Below, piece by piece: positions 17,792 through 25,800 of a stretch of DNA of 64,000 nucleotides (within the stretch, counting starts at the first letter, position 1; the number at the start of each line of letters is the position of its first letter). The position numbers and the translations under genes were made by a program. The notes under the pieces were generated by a model that worked only from the letters and a program-made list of their open reading frames with translations, was not told the DNA's origin and ran no database searches. This DNA comes from Moritella sp. F3 (GTDB taxonomy: Bacteria > Pseudomonadota > Gammaproteobacteria > Enterobacterales > Moritellaceae), in NCBI RefSeq assembly GCF_015082335.1, contig NZ_BLRL01000003.1, positions 1-64,000 on the forward strand. The letters are read 5' to 3'.

Positions 17792-18805
17792 GTGGGACCA
17801 GTAATAGTAGACGTGAACGGTTATGAACTGACTGCAGAAGATAAAGATATCTTAGCGCACCCACTAACTGGTGGGCTGATCTTATTTACCCGTAACTATG
17901 GTGATCATGCTCAGTTAGCAGCGTTAATTAAATCAATTCGTAAAGCTGCTGGAGCACCTATCGTGATCTCCGTTGATCATGAAGGAGGTCGGGTACAGCG
18001 TTTTCGTGAACAGTTCACGCGTATACCGGCAATGGGTAAAATAGCGGAACTTTATGCCGATGATCGTGATAGTGCAAAACAGTTCACTCAGCAATGTGGC
18101 TGGATGTTAGCTGCGGAGCTACTTGCGTTTGATATTGATTTAAGCTTTGCACCAGTGTTGGACCTAGAGCGTGGTAGCCAGGTGATTGGCGATCGTTCGT
18201 TCCATGCTGATCCGAGTTGGGTGACTGATTTGTCAACACAGCTGTGTATTGGTATGCATAAAGCCGGTATGAAAACCACAGGTAAACATTTCCCTGGGCA
18301 TGGCAGTGTATTAGCCGATTCACATATTGCATTGCCGATAGATGAGCGTAGTTTAGCGGAGATCACTGCAACGGATCTATTACCATTTAAGGCACTTATT
18401 GCTGACTCGCAACTTGATGCGATTATGCCTGCACATGTGATTTATCAGCAAGTAGATAGCAAAGCGGCTGGTTTTTCTCAATATTGGTTACAAACCATAT
18501 TAAGACAAGAGTTAGGCTTTAAAGGGGCTATTTTTTCTGATGATTTATCTATGCATGGTGCCAGTGTTGCAGGTAATTATTTAGAGCGTGCTGAACAAGC
18601 GATGTGGGCTGGCTGTAATCTATTGCTCGCGTGTAATGATCGTACCGGCGTTGCAGCCTTGTTGGATGGCTTAGATAATAATCTAGCGACTGATGATTTC
18701 AACCTTAAACACCGCAGTGATTTTTCATTAGATGAGTTAAAAATGAGCCGCTTGTGGCAAGAAACCGCAGATTCAGTTGCTAAGTTTAATCATCAATTTA
18801 GCTAA
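17792..18805 (+). CDS. nagZ: Beta-N-acetylhexosaminidase NagZ (GH3)
   Basis: NagZ removes N-acetylglucosamine from anhydromuramyl peptides during peptidoglycan recycling in the cytoplasm. The 337-residue protein begins at a GTG because MGPVIVDVNGYELTAEDKDILAHP aligns with the E. coli start. The catalytic HFPGHG loop with its His is near residues 168-173, and the nucleophile Asp is in FSDDLSMHG near 249-257. Length matches E. coli (341). Confidence 0.96.
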   Translation: MGPVIVDVNGYELTAEDKDILAHPLTGGLILFTRNYGDHAQLAALIKSIRKAAGAPIVISVDHEGGRVQRFREQFTRIPAMGKIAELYADDRDSAKQFTQQCGWMLAAELLAFDIDLSFAPVLDLERGSQVIGDRSFHADPSWVTDLSTQLCIGMHKAGMKTTGKHFPGHGSVLADSHIALPIDERSLAEITATDLLPFKALIADSQLDAIMPAHVIYQQVDSKAAGFSQYWLQTILRQELGFKGAIFSDDLSMHGASVAGNYLERAEQAMWAGCNLLLACNDRTGVAALLDGLDNNLATDDFNLKHRSDFSLDELKMSRLWQETADSVAKFNHQFS

Positions 18806-18825
18806 TGGCACTCACCGTTGACCCC

Positions 18826-20652
18826 TTAATTTAGCCAGCGCTGGATCTTCTGCACTAACAGGTCCTCGCGGACTGGTTTCATTAAAAAGTCATTCATCCC
18901 GACCGCGAGGGTATTCTGTCTATCTTCGATTGTGGCGTTGGCTGTCATCGCCACAATGGGAGTGTGTCGGTTTATATTATTGGGCTGGCGTATGCCTTTC
19001 GTCGCATCAAAACCATCCATTTCTGGCATCTGTAAGTCCATTAATATTAATTGATAACGTTGTTTCTCACAGGCCGCAATAGCAAGTAAACCATTTCCTG
19101 CCACATCAACGACATAACCAGCACGTTGCAAAATAGTTTTGGTCACAAACTGATTAGCTTTATTATCTTCAACTAAAAGTAGGCGCGCTGGGGGTTCTTT
19201 AGAGGCTGTTTGTAGTGTCAGTTTCGCATTTACTGGAGCCTCTGTATTTTCCAGGGTTAGCGTAACAGTAAACTCACTGCCTTCATCTAATTGGCTTGTT
19301 ACAGTAATCCTCCCTCCCATCAGGGTGAGCAGTTGTTTTGAGATTGCAAGTCCTAAACCTGAACCGCCGTATTCTCGTGAAAAAGAGCTATCCGATTGTA
19401 CAAAATCATCAAAAATATGATTTAGTTTATGCTCTGGGATACCAATGCCAGTATCTTTTACGGTGAAATATACTTGCGTATATTGTTGCCCTGCCATTGC
19501 TTTCATCATCACATTGACTTGACCTTGCTGGGTGAATTTTATGGCATTATTGGTCAAGTTAATGAGTATTTGCGTTAACCGATACTCATCACCGAGTAAC
19601 CATAGAGGTGTGTCAATATTGCTCGAGTGATTTAAAGCAATGTTTTTTTTCTGTGCGAGTGGCTCAAGGACGCTGGCGACACCCTGCAAAACTTCCTGAA
19701 TATTAAAAGGGTGATGCTCGAGTTGTAATTTTCCAGCTTCGATCTTTGATATATCGAGGATGTTGTTTAATAAACTAAGTAAAATATTGGCAGATTTTAG
19801 ACCTGTATCGATAAAGCCTTGTTGCTCTGCATTCATGCCTCGCTTATTGATTAGCGACAATGCGCCTAAAATCGCATGCATTGGATTTCTTATTTCATGA
19901 CTCATGGTGGCTAGAAAAGTTGATTTTGTGGTGTTGGCATTAATCGCTTGCTCTTTTGCCTCGCGTAATTGTTGCTCACGCTGTTTTTGCTTGTGAGTAA
20001 ATTCTTGAATAAGATCAACTGATTCATTTAAACGATCTAGTTCGTTCGTGGATACCAATGTGATCTGCTCATCGGCTTGATGCTGTTGTGATAGGCGTAA
20101 TAATCGATTATTGATGTTGGTGATCGGCTTGAGTACTGATGAATACAGTAATAATGAAATTGTGAGGGCTAAGCATAATAATATTAAGGCCATAAGCAGG
20201 CGTATTAAGTTTACGTGGTCTGTTATATCATCTCGTAAACTCGCAGTGCTGACGGCTATTTTCATATAACCAAATGTTTCACCCTCAAAGCTCACTGGTT
20301 GCTGAAAAACTTGATGCTGTGGGCTTCCTTTAGTGGGTAAAGTCCCCCAAGTGACTAATACTCTATGTGATTCATTATAAATCGCTAAGAATTCGATATT
20401 CGGATAATGCGATGATATTTGTAACATGATAGTTTCAAGTAACGGAATATCTTCTGTTATCACGCTATCGATGGTTGTGGCAGATAAAATATTTAACGTT
20501 TGCTGTATTTGTGAGTTTAGATTTTTGGTTAAGTAATTATATTCAACGCGACGAGCTAATTCTCCGGCAGCCAAACTTGTTATGAGGGTAATACATAAGG
20601 TGATTAGGAGAATCTTGGACCAGAGCGGTAAATGCCTTACGAATTTTGTCAT
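18826..20652 (-). CDS. Hybrid sensor histidine kinase with receiver domain
   Basis: A 608-residue inner-membrane kinase. Transmembrane segments lie near 13-33 and 147-168 and enclose a periplasmic sensor of about 110 residues. Then come a HAMP-like linker and coiled coil (170-235), the HisKA H-box FLATMSHEIRNP, an HATPase with GIGIPEHKL and GSGLGLAIS, and a C-terminal receiver with phospho-acceptor Asp in LILMDLQMPEMDG. No HPt domain is attached, so phosphotransfer must go to a separate protein. The start codon overlaps the end of the PhnD-like gene by 4 bases, so the two are translationally coupled. Confidence 0.9.
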   Translation of the reverse strand: MTKFVRHLPLWSKILLITLCITLITSLAAGELARRVEYNYLTKNLNSQIQQTLNILSATTIDSVITEDIPLLETIMLQISSHYPNIEFLAIYNESHRVLVTWGTLPTKGSPQHQVFQQPVSFEGETFGYMKIAVSTASLRDDITDHVNLIRLLMALILLCLALTISLLLYSSVLKPITNINNRLLRLSQQHQADEQITLVSTNELDRLNESVDLIQEFTHKQKQREQQLREAKEQAINANTTKSTFLATMSHEIRNPMHAILGALSLINKRGMNAEQQGFIDTGLKSANILLSLLNNILDISKIEAGKLQLEHHPFNIQEVLQGVASVLEPLAQKKNIALNHSSNIDTPLWLLGDEYRLTQILINLTNNAIKFTQQGQVNVMMKAMAGQQYTQVYFTVKDTGIGIPEHKLNHIFDDFVQSDSSFSREYGGSGLGLAISKQLLTLMGGRITVTSQLDEGSEFTVTLTLENTEAPVNAKLTLQTASKEPPARLLLVEDNKANQFVTKTILQRAGYVVDVAGNGLLAIAACEKQRYQLILMDLQMPEMDGFDATKGIRQPNNINRHTPIVAMTANATIEDRQNTLAVGMNDFLMKPVREDLLVQKIQRWLN

Positions 20653-21536
20653 TTAGTCGGGTTCTTTGCAAAAAATCGTTTATCGTTCATTGATTGACGA
20701 ATGATGTCGTAGTCACTGTCATCACCGGCCAGAAATCCATTTTTACTGAATGAATTTTTGTACAGTGCATTTGATTCATTACTCGCGATTAACAATGCAG
20801 ATAAAGCTTGAGCAATGTCAGCGTCCAATCCTGATTTTGCCACCCAAGGTTTCGTTACATTGGGGAATCGTGCTATTTCACGTAATAAAACCCCTTTACT
20901 GCGTAGCTTATTAAACGTGCCTTCTTTTAACGCGCCTGCATCATAACGTCCTGCAGCGACGGACGTTCCGACAGCATCATGCCTGTTTAAATAATCATAT
21001 TTAGCTAAATCAGAGGCTAAAACATGATGGTCTGCAAGATAAGACTGAGATAGGTAGCGGCCGATCGTTGATTGTTCAGAGCCAAATGCGAATCGCTTAC
21101 CAACTAATTGCTCCGTTTTTGTTATCGGGCTATCTGTTTGTACGGCTATGATACCGTGAAAGCGCTTTTTCCCTTTTTTAGCCTCGATAGCAAGCAGTGT
21201 TAAATCGGCATTGAGATTTTTAGCTGTAATATACGATGCTGGACCTAAACGGGAAAAATCAACTTTGCCATTAGTTAATGCGAGAACACCATCATTATAG
21301 TTACTGGATATGTGCATTTTTATACGAACAGGCTGTTTTAGTTTATGGGTCATTTGTGCTTCGAGGGTGTTAATAAAAGGCCTAAATTTAGTCACCATTG
21401 TCGTCGGTTTATCGGATGTATAGAGCCCAAAGATTAAGTTAATTTCAGCACGACTGGTAAAGCTTAGTAACGCCGTAATGAGAAATATGAGTAAACGTGA
21501 AACATCCTGTGAACGAGTAAAAAGTTGCGCTGTCAT
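20649..21536 (-). CDS. PhnD-type periplasmic binding protein (sensor partner)
   Basis: A 295-residue periplasmic binding protein with a signal peptide (hydrophobic residues 14-28, cleavage near SRA/E). The body matches the phosphonate/phosphate-like PBP family: LGPASYITA in the ligand cleft, the hinge GKRFAFGSEQST and the late segment VAAGRYDAGALKE. No ABC permease or ATPase is near. Overlap with the kinase gene suggests it acts as a ligand-binding co-receptor that signals to the kinase, comparable in logic to LuxP/LuxQ or TorT/TorS. The ligand is unknown. Confidence 0.85.
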   Translation of the reverse strand: MTAQLFTRSQDVSRLLIFLITALLSFTSRAEINLIFGLYTSDKPTTMVTKFRPFINTLEAQMTHKLKQPVRIKMHISSNYNDGVLALTNGKVDFSRLGPASYITAKNLNADLTLLAIEAKKGKKRFHGIIAVQTDSPITKTEQLVGKRFAFGSEQSTIGRYLSQSYLADHHVLASDLAKYDYLNRHDAVGTSVAAGRYDAGALKEGTFNKLRSKGVLLREIARFPNVTKPWVAKSGLDADIAQALSALLIASNESNALYKNSFSKNGFLAGDDSDYDIIRQSMNDKRFFAKNPTK

Positions 21537-21795
21537 ATCCTATTCCTTAGACAATATCGTTGAAATTGATGTAGTAACGGTCACAATAATTAATAAATCT
21601 AGTCAATGTAACCAGTATTAATGATTGTTTACATTGATTTAAATTGCCAACTTTACATTTTATTCGCCCCTGTTAAGGGCTTGTCATGGCTGTTTTAGCT
21701 GTAAAAGTAACCATAAATGCAGATGATTTGATCACACGCAATTTTTAAGCGGTGACAATAACGAATAGCAATGGGATACTGGTTAATCAAGACTT

Positions 21796-21804
21796 TGCTA
21801 TAAT
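21796..21804 (+). promoter_or_regulatory. Extended -10 promoter element for fabB
   Basis: TGCTATAAT is a perfect extended -10 (TGn plus TATAAT). A -35 is poor (around 21776-21781), as is common with extended -10 promoters. ACTGGT with partial dyad, at 21778 onwards, resembles half of a FadR site in the -35 region. Transcription would start near 21811. Confidence 0.6.
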
Positions 21805-21833
21805 GAAATTAGATAGAACAACGAGTCTTGTTG

Positions 21834-21897
21834 GGCTCCAGTGACGGAGCCAATACGTTTTGAGGATGGAAAAAATAATCCATCCATAGGCTCAAAA
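21834..21897 (+). promoter_or_regulatory. Tandem hairpins in the fabB leader
   Basis: The first hairpin is GGCTCC/GGAGCC around a 6-base loop (21834-21851). The second is TTTTGAG/CTCAAAA (21858-21864 with 21891-21897) with an inner GATGGA/TCCATC stem. Neither has a T-tract at the right place for a simple terminator. A regulatory or stabilising role is inferred. Confidence 0.45.
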
Positions 21898-21999
21898 TTA
21901 ATAAAACGGTCATAATCTTATCCGATTATAGGGAAAGCAGACCAGATCACGTTAAAAAATAAGTAAGAATAACGTAATAATTTTATATTAGGGAATATC

Positions 22000-23217
22000 A
22001 TGAAAAGAGCGGTTATAACAGGTATCGGTATTGTATCAAGTATCGGTAACAATAAAGCAGAAGTATGTGAGTCACTAAAAGCAGGCACTAGTGGTATCGA
22101 ATTTTCACCACAATTTGCTGAACAGAACTTACGTAGCCATGTCTGCGGTACTGTTAATCTTGATCCTAAAGAAATCATTGATCGTAAAGCAATGCGTTTC
22201 ATGGGTGATGCAGCCGCTTTTAGTTATATTGCTATGCAAGAAGCGATTGATGATTCAGGTTTAACAGAAGAACAAGTATCTAACGTACGTACTGGCCTAA
22301 TCGCAGGTTCAGGTGGTGCATCATCAAAGAACGTTGTTGATTCTGTTGATATCGCGCGTAATAAAAGTGTGAAACGTGTAGGCCCTTATATGGTGACTCG
22401 TACTATGTCGAGCACTATCTCTGCTTGTCTGGCTACACCGTTTAAAATTAAAGGCCCAAGCTATTCAATTACCTCTGCATGCGCAACAAGTGCACATTGT
22501 ATTGGTCATGCTGTAGAACAAATTCAACTGGGCAAACAAGATGTAGTCTTTGCTGGTGGCGGCGAAGAAATTGATTGGACGCTAGCATTAGAGTTCGATG
22601 CAATGGGTGCATTATCGACTAAATATAACGAAACGCCTGAACAAGCTTCACGTACATATGATGCGAACCGTGATGGTTTCGTTATCTCTGGCGGTGGCGG
22701 TATGGTTGTTGTTGAAGAGCTTGAGCATGCACTTGCTCGTGGCGCAACTATCTATGCTGAAATCACTGGTTATGGTGCAACATCAGATGGCTATGACATG
22801 GTTGCACCATCAGGTGAAGGCGCTGTACGTTGTATGCAGCAAGCACTTGAAACAGTAACGGGTGAGATTGATTACCTGAATACCCATGGTACATCTACAC
22901 CTGTAGGTGACACAAAAGAACTTGAAGCGATTCAAGCGGTATTTGGTCACAAGTCACCTAAAATCAGTGCAACGAAAGCATTGACTGGTCATGCGCTAGG
23001 CGCGGCTGGTGTACATGAAGCAATCTACTCATTAATCATGATGGAAAACAGCTTCATTGCAGCAAGTGCAAACATCCAAGACCTTGACGAAAAAGCGGTT
23101 GGTCTAGATATTGTTGCTGGTAAAGCAATTGATGCAGAGCTAACAAACGTAATGTCGAACAGCTTTGGTTTCGGCGGTACGAATGCGACATTAGTATTTA
23201 GTAAATTCACTAAATAG
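22000..23217 (+). CDS. fabB: 3-oxoacyl-ACP synthase I (FabB)
   Basis: FabB elongates acyl-ACP with malonyl-ACP and is essential for unsaturated fatty acids. The 405-residue enzyme (E. coli 406) has the catalytic triad Cys161 (in SACATSAHC), His296 (NTHGTSTP) and His331 ([11 protein letters not shown]). The C-terminal [11 protein letters not shown] motif is intact. The gene has its own promoter, a structured leader and a terminator. Confidence 0.97.
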   Translation: MKRAVITGIGIVSSIGNNKAEVCESLKAGTSGIEFSPQFAEQNLRSHVCGTVNLDPKEIIDRKAMRFMGDAAAFSYIAMQEAIDDSGLTEEQVSNVRTGLIAGSGGASSKNVVDSVDIARNKSVKRVGPYMVTRTMSSTISACLATPFKIKGPSYSITSACATSAHCIGHAVEQIQLGKQDVVFAGGGEEIDWTLALEFDAMGALSTKYNETPEQASRTYDANRDGFVISGGGGMVVVEELEHALARGATIYAEITGYGATSDGYDMVAPSGEGAVRCMQQALETVTGEIDYLNTHGTSTPVGDTKELEAIQAVFGHKSPKISATKALTGHALGAAGVHEAIYSLIMMENSFIAASANIQDLDEKAVGLDIVAGKAIDAELTNVMSNSFGFGGTNATLVFSKFTK

Positions 23218-23273
23218 TATGTCGACTCGCTAAGGAAGACGTAATTCGTTTTCTACGGTGAAAAGAACAATAT

Positions 23274-23314
23274 AAGCCCATTTATCAGATTATTGATAAA
23301 TGGGCTTTTTTTTT
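23274..23314 (+). terminator. Terminator after fabB
   Basis: AAGCCCATTTATCA pairs with TGATAAATGGGCTT around a short loop and is followed by nine T: a very strong intrinsic terminator. Confidence 0.95.
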
Positions 23315-23366
23315 ACCTTCACAACGCGCAAAATGGCATCAGTTGTCTTATTAAGAGAAGAATTAA

Positions 23367-24485
23367 ATGAAGATAGTCGTTGATGAAAATATGCCTTACG
23401 CAACTGAATTGTTCTCACAGTTTGGTGAAGTTGTGCCTTTATCAGGCCGTACAATTAGCGCTGAAGATCTAAAAGATGTCGATGCCTTGATGGTGCGCTC
23501 TGTCACCCAAGTTAACGAAGCGCTACTTGCGCAGGCCAACAAACTTGCATTTGTTGGTACTGCAACGATTGGTATCGATCATTTAGACCAAGCTCTCTTG
23601 CAACAACGTAGTATTACCTACACCAATGCACCAGGTTGCAATGCCGTATCTGTCGGTGATTATGTATGTAGCGCATTACTGGTGTTAGCTGAGCAACAAA
23701 GTTTCACACTGGCAGATAAATCGGTAGCCGTTATTGGTGTTGGTAATACTGGCGCGCAAACTGTTAGTCGACTGACAGCACTTGGTGCTGACGTGATGTT
23801 ATGCGATCCACCGCGGGTAGATCAAGAAGACCTGACTGGTTTTGTAAGTTTAGAGCAAGCATTACAAGCGGATATTATTTGTTTACATGTGCCATTGGTC
23901 AAAACTGGTGCTAACCAGACCAAGCATCTGTTAACCGCTGACTTACTGGCTGGTATCGCGCAAGACGCTATCCTCGTGAATAGCGGTCGTGGTGATGTAA
24001 TTGATAATCAGGCATTACTGGAATTAAAGCAAGCAGGGCATGGCATGACACTCGTATTGGATGTCTGGGAAAATGAACCAACGCCATTGCTAGAGCTTAT
24101 CCCTTACGCTGCGATAGCAACACCACATATCGCTGGTTATAGCCTTGAAGGTAAAGCGCGTGGAACAGAGATGATTTACCAAGCTTATGCGCAATTACTA
24201 GGTCAACAAGCAGATCGCAGTATCAGCGATATCTTGCCTGTTCCAGCAGTGAGCCGTATTGATGTTAATCAACATGCAGATCAAACATTCGCTAAAAGTT
24301 TGGTCCATTTGGTATACGATGTGCGCCGAGATGACGCTATTTTTAGAAAAAACATAATGAAAGCGGGTAGTTTTGATGAAATGCGTAAAAATTACTTAGA
24401 AAGAAGAGAATTTTCCTCATTGAGGCTAGTAAATGACTCACATTATGCGGTAGAGTCGTTATATCAACTTGGGTTTGCCAAATAA
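23367..24485 (+). CDS. pdxB: Erythronate-4-phosphate dehydrogenase
   Basis: PdxB oxidises 4-phosphoerythronate in the DXP-dependent pyridoxal phosphate pathway. The 372-residue protein (E. coli 378) shows the NAD-binding GVGNTGAQT motif near 127-135, the 2-hydroxyacid dehydrogenase catalytic residues (NSGRGDVID Arg region, Glu in WENEP and His in TPHIAGYS), and the PdxB-specific C-terminal dimerisation domain of about 80 residues. It precedes the asd-like gene by 14 bases and is probably co-transcribed with it. Confidence 0.95.
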   Translation: MKIVVDENMPYATELFSQFGEVVPLSGRTISAEDLKDVDALMVRSVTQVNEALLAQANKLAFVGTATIGIDHLDQALLQQRSITYTNAPGCNAVSVGDYVCSALLVLAEQQSFTLADKSVAVIGVGNTGAQTVSRLTALGADVMLCDPPRVDQEDLTGFVSLEQALQADIICLHVPLVKTGANQTKHLLTADLLAGIAQDAILVNSGRGDVIDNQALLELKQAGHGMTLVLDVWENEPTPLLELIPYAAIATPHIAGYSLEGKARGTEMIYQAYAQLLGQQADRSISDILPVPAVSRIDVNQHADQTFAKSLVHLVYDVRRDDAIFRKNIMKAGSFDEMRKNYLERREFSSLRLVNDSHYAVESLYQLGFAK

Positions 24486-24502
24486 TTTTTTAGGAGTCGT
24501 TG

Positions 24503-25519
24503 ATGAGTCAACTATATGATGTTGCAGTACTAGGAGCAACAGGTGCCGTAGGGCAAATGATGTTGGAAATCTTACAGGAACGTGAATTTCCAATTGGTAA
24601 TATTTATCCATTAGCAAGCAGCCGTAGTGCTGGTGGTAAAATTACCTTCAATAATAAACAAGTTGAAGTATTAGATGTTGAGACATTCGATTGGACACAA
24701 GTTCAAATCGGTTTGTTCTCTGCTGGTGGTTCTGTATCAGAGAAATGGGCGCCAATCGCAGCAGAATCGGGTGTTGTTGTCATTGATAATACATCACACT
24801 TCCGTTATGACGCTGATATTCCATTAGTTGTGCCAGAAGTAAATCCAGAAGCGATTGCTCAGTATACCAACCGTGGCATTATCGCGAATCCAAATTGCTC
24901 AACAATTCAAATGCTTGTAGCATTAAAGCCAATTCACGATGCTGCGGGTATTAAGCGTATTAACGTAGCAACATACCAGGCTGTATCTGGCTCTGGTAAA
25001 AGTGCAATCGATGAACTAGCGGGTCAAACTGCAAGTTTACTTAATGCGCGTGAAGTTGAAACTAAAGTATATCCAAAGCAGATCGCGTTTAACGTGATCC
25101 CGCAGATTGATGTGTTTACTGAAAACGGCTACACCAAAGAAGAAATGAAAATGGTGTGGGAAACGCAGAAGATTTTTGGTGATGAATACATCATGGTGAA
25201 CCCAACTGCTGTACGTGTACCGGTATTCTATGGTCACTCTGAAGCGATCCACTTAGAAACGCGTACGCCAATTAGTGCTGAAGAAGTGCGTTCACTGATG
25301 CGCCATGCCCCTGGTGTTAAACTGATTGAAAATGAAGAAGACTACCCAACACCGGTTTCAGACTCAGCAGGTCATGATGAAGTATTTGTTGGTCGTATTC
25401 GTGAAGATATTTCACATGAAAGTGGTATTAACATGTGGGTTGTAGGCGATAATATCCGTAAGGGTGCTGCAACAAACAGTGTACAAATTGCCGAGCTACT
25501 GATTAAAGATTACCTATAA
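24503..25519 (+). CDS. asd: Aspartate-semialdehyde dehydrogenase
   Basis: Asd reduces aspartyl phosphate to the semialdehyde for lysine, threonine, methionine and diaminopimelate synthesis. The 338-residue enzyme has GATGAVGQ at the N-terminus, the catalytic Cys in NPNCSTIQ near 133 and the His/Arg pair in the C-terminal half. The start at 24503 (ATG, TAGGAG 6 bases upstream) is preferred to the TTG just before it. This is the shorter Asd type found in vibrios beside the position of the Asd-like protein Usg in E. coli (pdxB-usg-truA order); the intact NPNC motif favours an active enzyme. Confidence 0.92.
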   Translation: MSQLYDVAVLGATGAVGQMMLEILQEREFPIGNIYPLASSRSAGGKITFNNKQVEVLDVETFDWTQVQIGLFSAGGSVSEKWAPIAAESGVVVIDNTSHFRYDADIPLVVPEVNPEAIAQYTNRGIIANPNCSTIQMLVALKPIHDAAGIKRINVATYQAVSGSGKSAIDELAGQTASLLNAREVETKVYPKQIAFNVIPQIDVFTENGYTKEEMKMVWETQKIFGDEYIMVNPTAVRVPVFYGHSEAIHLETRTPISAEEVRSLMRHAPGVKLIENEEDYPTPVSDSAGHDEVFVGRIREDISHESGINMWVVGDNIRKGAATNSVQIAELLIKDYL

Positions 25520-25577
25520 TGTTTATAACTTGCTGGTGCTGAAACGTCACCAAGTTATAAATCTATTTAGTAGCATA

Positions 25578-25608
25578 AATAGCACCCAATCTAGGGTGCT
25601 ATTTTTTT
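25578..25608 (+). terminator. Terminator after asd
   Basis: AATAGCACCC/GGGTGCTATT with seven T, short loop. Confidence 0.9.
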
Positions 25609-25746
25609 ATTTGATTTTATTTTTCGGATTCATATCATAGTTTCAGATATCAAATTTTTTTTACAAAAATTAATCATTAAAATAGTAAAGTGTAAGATAG
25701 CTGTAAATTCATGTGTATATTGGAATTTTGGATATGGTATATTGGA

Positions 25747-25774
25747 TTTAAGTGTATTGAGTTTAAGTGTATTG
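25747..25774 (+). repeat. 13-bp direct repeat upstream of fimV
   Basis: TTTAAGTGTATTG occurs at 25747-25759 and again at 25762-25774, a 15-base period, 27 bases before the fimV start codon at 25801. Similar but shorter ATTGGA words flank it. It could be a binding site for a regulator or simply low-complexity DNA. Confidence 0.4.
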
Positions 25775-25800
25775 GAATTGTTTCATAGTAAGGGTTGGCA

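Larger units (their letters stand above)
21537..21999. promoter_or_regulatory. Divergent control region and fabB leader
   Basis: No gene is seen in these 463 bases. The right half contains a clear extended -10 promoter (21796-21804) and two consecutive hairpins (21834-21851 and 21858-21897) in what would be a fabB leader of about 190 nucleotides. The left part would carry the promoter of the binding-protein/kinase pair. Confidence 0.55.
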
